A stretch of 64,000 nt of DNA, taken from positions 186,001-250,000 of the forward strand of contig JANEZZ010001677.1 of assembly GCA_026122225.1 (NCBI GenBank), in the 5' to 3' direction. This document shows positions 32,665 to 41,839 of the stretch, in pieces. Origin of the DNA: Heloderma charlesbogerti. Its lineage: Eukaryota; Chordata; Lepidosauria; Squamata; Helodermatidae. Within the stretch, counting starts at the first letter, position 1; each line of letters begins with the position of its first letter. The notes beneath the pieces were generated by a model. The model did not search any database and was not told the origin of the DNA. It worked only from the letters and a program-made list of their open reading frames with translations. Both the position numbers and the translations under genes were made by a program.

Positions 32665-33560
32665 TAGGGATGTCCGAAAGTTCCGCCACAGATCTCGGGG
32701 ATGCCGAATGCCAGCGCATTTGGCCCCCCGAAAGCGGTGGCGGAACGGCCCGCCACCCCCCTGGGACGAGACTTACCTTGGGCGGATCTTCCTGGCAGCG
32801 GCGGTGGCTCCGGCGGTGGTTCGGCGGCTGCGGCGGCCGGTCTTCCGACCGGCTGCCACCGCTGCCATTTCCAGGTTAAAAAAAACCAAAAAAACGTGAT
32901 AGGCTACGTAAAGATTTACGTAGCCTATCACAGCTAGATTTTAAAAAAAACACCGTGATAAGCTACATAAATCTTTATGTAGCCTATCACGGCTGACTTA
33001 AAAAAAAACCCAAAAAACCCGCGCGTACACAAATGGCGGCAGCCATGGCCGCCGCCATTTGCATTCTTTATTTTGGCACGTCTTAGTCTACGTCAACATT
33101 TACGTAGACTAAGACGGCGAAAATAAGGGGAACGCAAATAGCGTAGACGCTACGCTATTTGCGTTCCCCTTATTTTCGCCGTCTTAGTCTACGTAAATGT
33201 TGACGTAGACTAAGACGTGCCACAATAAGGAATGCAAATGGCGGCCATGGCCACCGCCATTTGCGTACGCGCGTTTTTGTTTTTTGTTTTTAAATCAGCC
33301 GTGATAGGCTACGTAAACATTTACGTAGCCTATCACGGCTGACTGCAGGGACGCAAACGGCGGCGGCTACAGCCGCCACCATTTGCGTCCCTGCTAGCCA
33401 GCGGCCGGATGTCTGGCTGCTGGCGGAGCCGGCCGGCGGCTCCGCAGAATCGCTGCGGAGCACAGCCAGCCAGCCAGGATTCCGGGGGGGAGGAACGGAA
33501 CGCCTCCCCCTCACCATCAACATAATCCACGGAAAGGTAAGTCACTTTCGTACATCCCTA
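32665..33560. mobile_element. Foldback hAT element with nested palindromes
   Basis: 896 bp, starting TAGGGATGTCCGAAAGT and ending ACTTTCGTACATCCCTA (terminal inverted repeats). It is flanked by the 8-base duplication CTTAAGTG/CTTAAGTC, one mismatch, so hAT superfamily. Inside is a large near-perfect inverted repeat centred at about 33150 ('gcaaatagcgtagacgctacg'). Smaller palindromes of the 'ataggctacgtaaa.tttacg' type sit at about 32898, 32950, 33085, 33190 and 33305. No transposase is encoded. A shorter relative is at 17745-18088. Confidence 0.85.
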
Positions 33561-33689
33561 CTTAAGTCAGGTTCTCCGTGGTATAGTTGCTGTGGGCCCC
33601 CGCCCCTGCATTGACCTCGGGTAGGCTAGCCCTGCCCAGGGGTGTGCCTTTCACCGTGACCCCGGTCAAGGGGTGTTTCCTGTGTGCTT

Positions 33690-34435
33690 CCCATCCCTGC
33701 ACAAACCAATTAGTGTCTACTCAGAAGTAACTCCCATAGTGGTCAATGAGGCTTCTCCTCTGAATAGAGATCCTAAGGGGTAAAATGGGGGCTGGTTTCT
33801 GTCTTTGTGTTTACCTCTCTCTTCCCCACAACAAACCCGTGAGTGTCTCCTCAAAAGTAACTCCCCTTGTGCCGCATGAGGCTTGCCCTCTGACTGCTCA
33901 CATCAGTACTTACAGAGATCCCCCTCAATTGAAATGGCACAGTCTAAAGCCAAATTCCCTAGGTGTGGTTAAGCGCGATCTCGAAGCTCCTATTCTCTGT
34001 CGTTTGCTTTATTGGCGTAGGAAGTAACTAATTCACAGCGTCGTTGCAGAGATCCTGTGTAATATCGGTTTGGTTAGAAAGAGGGCTGGTTTCCCATCCC
34101 TGTGTTCCCCCTTCCCCTCTTTCCCAGCACAAGCATATGTGTGTCTACTCAGACGTAACACCCGTTGTGTTCAATGAGGCTCGGGGCTCATTGGGAGGCT
34201 TGTCTTACACATGCGCACACAGGGCAGTACCCACACCCTCCTTACAGAGCCAGGGTGGGGGTGTGGGGAAGCCTCCTTTATTGGTTAAGCAGCCCCTGCC
34301 TCTCAGATAACGTTCACTCTGCCACCGCCACCACCCAACCCGGACGGAAGTTATGCGAAGCCACGTGGATGTGTGCGATGCACACCCTCGTGGAGCCCTG
34401 CCCGGACCAAAAGCGGCTGTTACAAAAATGTGGGT
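33690..34435 (+). repeat. Duplicated block, first copy
   Basis: Sequence around 'tactcagaagtaactcccat', 'caatgaggctt', 'gcagcccctgcctc' and 'cgtggagccctgcccggacc' recurs in the same order at 34838-35345. Within the block the 'tactcagaagtaac...caatgaggct' motif itself repeats about three times (near 33720, 33845 and 34145). Confidence 0.65.
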
Positions 34436-34489
34436 GAGCCACTCCTCCCTTCTCCTTCCGTTGCTGTGGAAACAGGGCCGAGGTCATCA

Positions 34490-34836
34490 TGTGGCAGCTT
34501 GGCCAAAGTCAGAAGGCCCCTACTTCCTGCCATCCAGAATCGAGACAGCACACCAACTGCATTTGAAATTGCGTTTTCAGAGATTGCCCTGTGTCCCTCT
34601 CAATGCGCCTGAGCTCTGCAGCTCCCCCACATCTATCCTCACGTGCATCTGCTTACCTGTGGGATCTTGAAGATGCTCATCAGTGATGCGATCTCCCTGG
34701 AGGATTTGGAGTCAAGACCCCCAATAACGGAGAGGAGTTTATCCTGCCTGTCACATTTATAATTGGGAACCATTCGCCTGCCCCGAGTGGAAAGCAGAGA
34801 GAGGCTGGTCTCGTGCATCACTCGCACAATGTCTCT
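34490..34836 (-). pseudogene. V2R receptor fragment: exon 2 part plus intron
   Basis: The minus strand reads 'DIVRVMHETSLSLLSTRG', then 'MVPNYKCDRQDKLLSVIGG' and 'SSREIASLMSIFKIPQ', with an intact donor (CAG|GTAAGC) after 34657. This is the second half of the exon whose better copy is at 62854-63145; the first half is cut at about 34836. Resemblance continues into the intron down to about 34490 ('cagagctcagg', 'ctcgattctggatggcagga'), so it arose by genomic duplication, not retrotransposition. Vomeronasal type-2 receptors are class C pheromone GPCRs and this exon forms part of the ligand-binding domain. No other exons nearby. Confidence 0.82.
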
Positions 34837-34837
34837 C

Positions 34838-35345
34838 ACAAAGGAACTCCCATTGTGGTCAAAGAGGCTTGTCCCCTGAATGCACACACCACAGATCTCC
34901 CTCAACTGAAATAGCGCATTTTAAAGCACTGATTCCCTAAAGGCTGTGAAGTGCTTTCCCAAGGCTGCGATTCTCCCTCGTTTGGTTTATTGCCTTTGGA
35001 AGTAACTAATCTGGGCCTTTGTTCCTGCGCAGCATCGGGTTTGAAAGGGGCTGGTTTCTCCTCCCCGTCTTTCCCAGCACAAACGTGTGTGTCTACTCAG
35101 AAGTAACTCCCATTGTGGTCAATGAGGCTTGTCTCCTGAATGCGGGGGAGCCTCTCTTATTGGTTGAGCAGCCCCTGCCAGGCAGATGACGTTCACTCCA
35201 ACCCCCCCACAACCTGGAAGTATGGTCCGTGAAGCGATTTTTACTGGTGGGATACCCTCGCTCGTGGAGCCCTGCGCGGAGCAAAGCCAGCTCCTTGAAA
35301 ATTTTGGGTCAGCCATGATGGGCTTTTCCTTCTGTTGTCGTGCAG
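34838..35345 (+). repeat. Duplicated block, second copy
   Basis: Collinear with 33690-34435: 'aactcccattgtggtcaaag', 'agatctccctcaactgaaat', 'ggaagtaactaatc', 'gcagcccctgccaggcagat', 'cgtggagccctgcgcggagc'. Divergence is roughly 15-20% by eye. Confidence 0.65.
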
Positions 35346-36380
35346 GAACCCCCCAAGTGCATGCAGAAAGAGGGATGGGTTCTGGGGCTTGAGATGGTGC
35401 ACCCCAGAGCAGTAGCTTGAAGCTGGTTCAGATGTTTGCAGATATCTCCGTGCCTGGTGGGCCTGGTGATGCAACCTTGTGGAAGAAACAACACCTCTTC
35501 AGTCACAAGCCTGGTAGCTGCTTTTCTTGGCAGCTACTGATCTGAGTCTGGGAGCACATTTTTCAGCTGACCGGGTTGCACAAATTGAGCAGCTGTGATT
35601 ACAACTGGATATACCACATCAAGCACTGCTTGCTTCTCATAGCGAAAGCCTCTCTCCCATCAGCTCATGGCTTTCCAGGGGAACAATTTACAATGTTCAG
35701 ATCTGACTGAGAAAGACTTATGTGTCAAGGGGCTGTTATGGACACAGAGAGAAACCAAGAGCTGGCCTGCTTCAAAAACCAAAACTGAGCGAGAGTGTTA
35801 ATGAAAGGGAATGTCTCCGACTTTGTTTCTTCATAATACGTTTGGACACAGAAACTGCAGGCAGGCTGTGCAAAGGGAGACGGAAACAGCAATTGATCCG
35901 GTTGGTCTTTTTTGTTTTTAAGAAAAATGTTTTTGAAAAGCCATGGTTGCATTTCTGGGTCAGTTTTCTTCCAGAGAGAAATAAAACTACTTCTTCCCAT
36001 TGAGCTGAACAGAAGCATCCCTCCACTCCATTTCCCCTTGCTCAGTCAGGAGGAGACAGGGTTGCTGAAATAGATCCTGAAAGGCAGGGAGAGGGGGTCG
36101 CTACTCCTTTATTCCCTCTCTTACAATATTTTTGTGGGTAGAGGGTGGAGGAAATGACTGCTCTCCGGCTTCTGCCAATTTCTGATCAGGTTGCAGAATT
36201 GTAGTAAGATTGTCCTCACCCCCTGTGCTGTCAGACAATACCGACAGCTGGCTGACAAAGGGATTAGATGAACTGATTATTCAGAAAAAAATCAATTTGT
36301 CTTGGGCTCCTTGCAAGAGCATGGAAAGGCAGAATATAAAGTAATTTTAAAAAAATCAATAAAACAATAAGAAACATGAA
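35346..36380. other. Unassigned intergenic sequence
   Basis: No exon or repeat family recognised. Confidence 0.3.
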
Positions 36381-36384
36381 AAAT

Positions 36385-36615
36385 ATATTTATTTTATTTT
36401 ATTATTGCATTTATATCCCGCCTTTTTTCCTCTTGCAAGGAACCCAAGGCGGCTTACGTTATCCTACTCCTCTCCGTTGTATCCTCACAACAACAACCCT
36501 GTGGGCTGAGAGTCTGTGACCGGCCCAAAGTCACCCAGTGAGCTTCCATGGCCGAGTGGGGACTAGAACCCGGATCTCCCGGCTCCCAGTCCGTCACTCT
36601 CGCCGAACTCCAGGC
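36385..36615 (-). repeat. MIR-like CORE-SINE, antisense
   Basis: 'ggaacccaaggcggcttacg', 'gaccggcccaaagtcaccca' and 'gaacccggatctccc' match the 10.24-10.50 kb copy. Confidence 0.65.
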
Positions 36616-36624
36616 ATTGTATGT

Positions 36625-36795
36625 AGTTCACCCTCTCTCTATTTTATCCTCACAACAAGCCTGTGATGTAGATCAGGCTGACGGATAATCACAAGTCCAA
36701 GTTCATCCACTGAGCTTCATAGCTGAGCAGGGATTTGAATTTGGGCTCTTTGGTGCTAGTCCAACTCTAACCACTACACCACACTGTACTAGTTG
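36625..36795 (-). repeat. Second MIR-like SINE, antisense
   Basis: 'caagcctgtgatgtagatca', 'ggatttgaatttgggc' and 'ccaactctaaccactacacc' give another tRNA-headed CORE-SINE directly after the first. Confidence 0.6.
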
Positions 36796-36964
36796 AAGTT
36801 TCCAAATAGATTCCAAGGGCAGCCACACACGGACGTTATGTGCATGATATGGACGCGTGCCACTTAGAAAATCTCTCTCTTGGCAGCCACCCATAATCAT
36901 GAATAGATCAGACTATCTGGCTCACACATAAGCATTTGAGTCATTTTGACAGGGTGGTTAAAGA

Positions 36965-37265
36965 ATATCTAGTCCAGCATTCTGTTCACACCGTGGCCAG
37001 TCAGCTGCCCATGGAAACCCACAAGCAGGACACGAGTGCAACAGCACCTTCCCTCTTATCACCGCCCATACTCCCAGCAACTGGTGCACATAGGCACAGA
37101 CAGTGCCTCTGACTCAGGAGCTGGCATAGAGCCATCAGGACTAGTGGCCATTGGTAGCCTTCTCCTCCAGGAATTTAACCTTTTAAAGCCATCCAAATTG
37201 GTGCCATCGCTACGTCTAGTGGTAGCAAATTCCATAGTTCAACTATGCGCTGTGTGCAAAGGAAG
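36965..37265 (-). mobile_element. CR1/L3-type LINE 3' end, antisense
   Basis: 'tagtccagcattctgttcac', 'gaaacccacaagcaggacac', 'actggtgcacataggcac' and 'aactatgcgctgtgtgcaaa' match the antisense L3 family. Confidence 0.65.
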
Positions 37266-37269
37266 GCCA

Positions 37270-38080
37270 GATGCAGAGCTACCAACTTCTGCCATGCAGA
37301 GACTGTCCAAAGAAACATGCCCAAGGGGCCAGTTATGAGGTTGCAACGTGGAGTCGTTTGGAAAAGGACCCATGGACAGCTAGCCCTGTTGGGAGAAGCT
37401 GGAAGTGGGGAAGGCGAGACGGTGCAGCGCGCAAGAATCAAACACATGCACAAAAGCACAAAAAGCCTTCGGCCAAGAGGAGTTTTTTCCCCTCCAGCAG
37501 AAAAAAAATATCTGCCCATATCAGATAAGCTGAAAGCGTCTCTCAGTATTCACCACACACACAGCTTGAGGGGAGAAGGGCCAATTTATTCAGCTGCCAA
37601 CTTCATTGCTACTTCCATTTAAAAATTCCACCGTCAGACAGAACTTTTAAATGAATTAGCGGGTCTAAAGGACCTCAATCCTTAATAACATTTAAGGAAA
37701 CGCGCACTCCTAGATCCACCCCAATGTTTAGTGAAAAGGGAAATACAAGTCTAAGTTGGGTAGGACATGCTCTCTTTTACATCTTAAGAGGCAAATTATT
37801 TGTGCCCAAAGACAGAAGCACCATCTTTGGCACCCTCAGAGTCTTCCGTCAGTTCATCTCAGAGCATGGAGGCTGGGACTTAGCAGGGCCTGCATCCTGA
37901 TCGGCTCTCTCCTCCCATCTCTTCTTCCCACTGGCTCTGAGGGGTGCTAGTTACCCTCATCTACCCTTTAAAAATCATTTTTCTTTCTTTCCTTCCTTCT
38001 TTCCATGTGGAAAGGGGACATGAGGACTTTCCACCTGCAAAACAAGCTGGACAAAATGGTGGCCTGAGCCAGCCATCGGT
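37270..38080. other. Unassigned intergenic sequence
   Basis: No exon or identifiable repeat; a short (CTTT/CCTT) run lies near 37980-38005. Confidence 0.3.
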
Positions 38081-39281
38081 GAATCTTAAAACACCCTAAT
38101 CCTTATCGGGCTGTTGCAACTTCTTTGCTTAGCTGCCTTGGAGGCCTGCCACTTTTCTGACACTGCTGATGCAACTGAACAATCTGTTTACATGGAAATA
38201 GGCATGCAGAGTTGGGATTTGGAGCTGCAACAGCAGTATTAGCACACAAATCAGCTCTTATCAATCCTCTTCTGCGCAAAACCATAAAGATTCCACCGTT
38301 AGGCCTCACAATGCATTCATATCGTGCCCCAATATCTTAGGTGTCGCTCCCTCACTATCAGCCACTGGGGTGGTGTGGAAACTGTCTTGCCTCTGTGGAA
38401 AGAATCCTTTAATCTCACCCCTAATGTGTTGTGTGTACCCCAGAATAGCAACGCAGTTATAAGAGTGCCGCTGACATCTGCATAAAGTGTTCAACAGATG
38501 CTTGCGCTTGTGTTTAGTGTGAACCAGAGTTGCTCCATGTTTGTACACTGGCCCACCTTGTGTTGGCACCGTAGTCTGTAAGAAGCAAATTACAGCCTGT
38601 CAGCAGTTTCTCTGAGAATTATAAGGGAGGATAGATTCCTCCCCAGGCTGCGGGCTGATAACATTGTACTTGGTGCAGTAACTGAATGTCAGTAGCTGGC
38701 AAGTGTCCATCATGACCAGGGAAAAGAACATTTCGCTCCTCTCCAGATGACAGAGGGTGTGTGTAAGCCTCCAAGTAATGTGTCTAATGGAGCATGGCTA
38801 GAGTTCTTCCCTATATGTGACGTGTTTCCCTTTATAAAAGTCTGCCCCACAGAACATTCGGGGCTCTCTGCCCCTTTGCCGACACAGCGCCTGCGAGCCT
38901 CGTAATAAACACGTGTCTGATCCAGAAGCTTACCCGTGTCTAGTTGATTTATTGGACCATCAGCTAAGCAACGAAACGAACTAAGGGGTCTTTTGCCATA
39001 CCTCTTGTTCTCCCATTTCTCCCATAATGTCACCTCCACATTCTGGAGATGGAAACTCTGGTGCCATGCCTACTCTCCAGAATATTTTCCATGAGTGCAG
39101 CTCGAATCCTCTACAAAAAAGAGAGCAGGGGGGAGCGTCAGGAACTACGGAGCATCACAGCATAGGGAAAGGAGTTTGGAACGGCCTTTAATGCACTATT
39201 CATCCAAGATGAAGATCCTTCCGGCTGCCTTTGTCTTTCTCCTTGGCATGACCGGCTTTGCCTCTGCCACTCTTTGCCTTA
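38080..39281 (+). pseudogene. Decayed duplicate of chemokine promoter and exon 1
   Basis: Collinear with the region upstream of the chemokine at 41250-41840: matching blocks include 'ctatcagccac', 'cccataatgtcacc', 'ctggagatggaaactctggt' and 'gaatcctctacaaaaaa'. The exon equivalent, 39209-39281, encodes a signal peptide 'MKILPAAFVFLLGMTGFASA' and is exactly 73 nt, like the real exon 1. Two likely lesions: the donor is GCGAGT instead of GTGAGT, and the TATAAA element of the other copy reads TACAAA here. No further exons follow before the intact copy. It may be dead, or serve as an alternative first exon through a rare GC donor. Confidence 0.75.
38555..38962 (+). mobile_element. Possible solo LTR
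   Basis: Sits only in the upstream copy of the duplicated chemokine promoter, so it inserted after the duplication or was lost from the other. Contains 'tttataaaagtctgcc', then 'gtaataaacacgtgtctg' about 70 bases on, a layout typical of a retroviral LTR promoter and polyadenylation signal. Ends could not be fixed and no internal viral genes are present. Confidence 0.35.
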
Positions 39282-39970
39282 GCGAGTCAGTTCTTCTCTT
39301 CCACCTGTGAAAATGTCAGCCTCTGAACTTTAAAATGAGGTATGGAAATGGAAGCCCTTTAATAAGTGGAGGGAAATCGGAGAGAAGACCATTTTGGCAT
39401 GGGGAAGCATGATCAAGTCCATCAGCTTTTCTATTTATTTATTTTTAAGCGATGCTTTATGGGCAGCTATGCATCTTGGTGCAAAACAACAACCATCTTC
39501 AGAAGCATGGGAAGTCCATAGGATTTAGTAGTGCCTATTCCTTGGGCCTGGAGAATGGACATTCAGGGGAACAGGGATGTTTTAAACTGAGGTGCATTCT
39601 CTGAGAAAGATGGCATACCACACTGGTTAAGAATGGTTCAGTCCCAAGTTCTGGAATTGCCAATACTGAGCCATGAGGGCTCAAAGTTGGAGCTTCTCCC
39701 TGGGCAGTGAATGGTTTGAAGGTCCTTTGGGTACTGTGTCCAGGCAAACTGGCTACTGATTCTGCCCAGCAAGAGGGGCTATAAGGACTTCATGCTGGGA
39801 TTTTGGACAATGATCGTCTTTCCTGGCCTTGACTTCTCTAACTCCCTGGTTGACCTCGGCAGAGGTTCCTGACTCCTCGATGGCTGAGGAATTGCCAGCC
39901 ACCTCATATTGCTGAGGACTCTCCCCTGCCTTTTGTTTTCATCTGCTCTGCTTTGATTTTAGAAAAAAAA

Positions 39971-40068
39971 ATCACAGAATCATAGAATAGTAGGGTTGGA
40001 AGGGGCCTATAAGACCATCGTGTCCAACCCCCTGCTCAATGCAGGAATCCAAGTCAAAGCATCCATTA
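39971..40068 (-). mobile_element. CR1 3' terminus, antisense, head of an inverted pair
   Basis: 'agaatcatagaatagtaggg' to 'tgcaggaatccaagtcaaag'. It abuts a sense CR1 copy, with its own 3' tail facing outward. Confidence 0.85.
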
Positions 40069-40800
40069 AGGAGGAAATTGGGGGATACATGGCTCAACAA
40101 CACTACAAGCGAGAAGGATCTTGGAATTGTTGTCGATCACAAGCTGAATATGAGCCAACAATGGGATGTGGCTGCAAAAAAGGCAAATGCTCTTTTGGGC
40201 TGCATTAATAGAAGCATCGCTTCCAAATCCCGGGAAGTGCTAGTTCCCCTCTACTCAGCACTGGTTAGGCCTCCTCTGGAGTACTGTGTCCAGTTCTGGG
40301 CACCACACTTTAAGAAGGATGCAGACAAACTGGAGAGGGTTCAGAGGAGGGCAACAAAGATGATCAGGGGACTGGAAACAAAGCCCTATGAAGAGAGACT
40401 GAAAGAACTGGGCATGTTTAGCCTTGAGAAGAGAAGACTGAGGGGAGATAGGATAGCGCTCTTCAAGTACTTGAAAGGTTGTCACAGAGAGGAAGGCCAG
40501 GATCTCTTCTCGATCATCCCAGCGTGCAGGACACGGAATAATGGGCCCAACTTACAGGAAGCCAGATTCCGGCTGAACATCAGAGAAAACGTCCTGACTG
40601 TTAGCGCAATACGACAATGGAACCCATTCCCTGGGGAGGTGGTGGGCTCTCCCGCACTGGAGGCCTTCAAGACGAGGCCGGACAGCCATCTGCCAGGGAT
40701 GCTCTGACTTGGATTCCTGCATTGAGCAGGGGGTTGGACTCGATGGCCTTGTAGGCCCCTTCCAACCCTACTATTCTATGATTCTATGATTCTATGAAAT
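40069..40800 (+). mobile_element. CR1 LINE 3' part with tail
   Basis: '[20 protein letters not shown]', '[19 protein letters not shown]', '[20 protein letters not shown]' and 'GEVVGSPALEAFKT' form an uninterrupted ORF to 40707, followed by the CR1 3' UTR and three ATTCTATG-type units at 40770-40797. 5'-truncated. Confidence 0.9.
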
Positions 40801-40829
40801 AGCTGCACAATGCCTTTTGATTGGACAGC

Positions 40830-40945
40830 CATCTGTCAGGTATACCTTGACCAGCTGGATTCCTGCACTGAGCAGGGCTATGGCCTCAATGGCCTTATAG
40901 GTCCCTTCCAACCATACTGTTCTATGGTTATATGATTGGTAGTTC
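40830..40945 (+). mobile_element. CR1 3' tail fragment
   Basis: 'gattcctgcactgagcaggg' and 'cccttccaaccatactgttc' make a more diverged CR1 terminus directly after the previous copy. Confidence 0.7.
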
Positions 40946-41624
40946 TCAGCAGCCCTCTGTCTGGATGCACCGTTGGATACAATGTGCTATTAGGTGCTGT
41001 TGTAATCATCCCAAAAGTCCCTGATGCACTTCATTTTCACCCTTACCCGGTGAAGGGAAGAGTCTTCACATGCACCTTTCACTGTGCACAAATGGTAGAT
41101 AAGGAGTAAAACCAGGCCTAGAAAACAAACGGGGCACAATGGTGGTCGGAGCAAGCCTTCGTGGATGTTGAACAGTCTTCTCCAGCCTTCCCCAGGGAAT
41201 TTAGTCTCACATGTCTCGAGGGCACCAGGTTGGGGAATCTGGTCTACCCCTTATCAGACTGTTGTTGTGACTTTTTAATGGTTGCTTATCTGCCTCTTAG
41301 GCCTGCTACCCTTTGCTGATAGTTCTGACATCATTGACCTGCATCAGTGCTCAAAAAAGGGCTCTTATCAAGCCTCTTCTCCAGAAAGCCTAGAAAATGA
41401 TGCCACCAATAAGCCCCGTGATGAGTCCATATCCTGCCTTGGTATCTTGGGCATGGCTTCCTCGCTATCAGTCACCAAACTGGTGATCTGGCTGATATTT
41501 TGCTCTGTCCTACAACTGCCTGAAGGCATTCATCCCATGATGTCACGTCTGCATACTGGAGATGGAAACTCTGGTGTCATGCATCCTCCCCGCAATATTT
41601 TCCACAGCTGCAGCCAGAATCGTC

Positions 41625-41630
41625 TATAAA
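41625..41630 (+). promoter_or_regulatory. Chemokine TATA box
   Basis: TATAAA, 142 bases before the main start codon. Placing transcription about 30 bases downstream gives a leader starting near 41655. The equivalent site in the upstream duplicate is TACAAA. Confidence 0.6.
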
Positions 41631-41677
41631 AAACTTTGGGTACCAAGCACCAAAGCGACAGAGAAGGAGTATGGGAA

Positions 41678-41740
41678 ACGGTAATCCATGGGGTCACGAA
41701 GAGTCGGACACGACTGAACGGCTGAACAACAACAACGAAA
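41678..41740 (+). mobile_element. BovB 3' tail inside chemokine leader
   Basis: 'ccatggggtcacgaagagtc' and 'gacacgactgaacggctgaa' then (CAA)n equal the final ~60 bases of the BovB at 58.5 kb. The insertion is absent from the duplicate leader at 39.15-39.2 kb. It lies between TATA box and start codon, so it is transcribed into the 5' UTR. Confidence 0.85.
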
Positions 41741-41766
41741 AAATCCATTCTTCAGCTCCACCCAAC

Positions 41767-41839
41767 ATGAAGATCTCTCTGGCTGCCCTGGCCTTTCTCC
41801 TAGTCATCGTCTCCTCTGCCCTGGCTACCGATGACCCCT
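41767..41839 (+). CDS. CC chemokine exon 1 (signal peptide)
   Basis: 24 codons plus one base: 'MKISLAALAFLLVIVSSALA' then TDDP. Donor GTGAGT. The context of this ATG is good (A at -3). An in-frame upstream ATG exists at 41671; see findings. Confidence 0.88.

Noticed and set aside
33000..33300. Candidate miRNA cluster or structured ncRNA from the palindromes
   Set aside because: The palindromes lie within a transposon with target duplications, which explains them without a host RNA gene.
38555..38962. Endogenous retrovirus with genes
   Set aside because: Only promoter and polyadenylation-like signals are visible; no gag, pol or env-like frames nearby, so at most a solo LTR.
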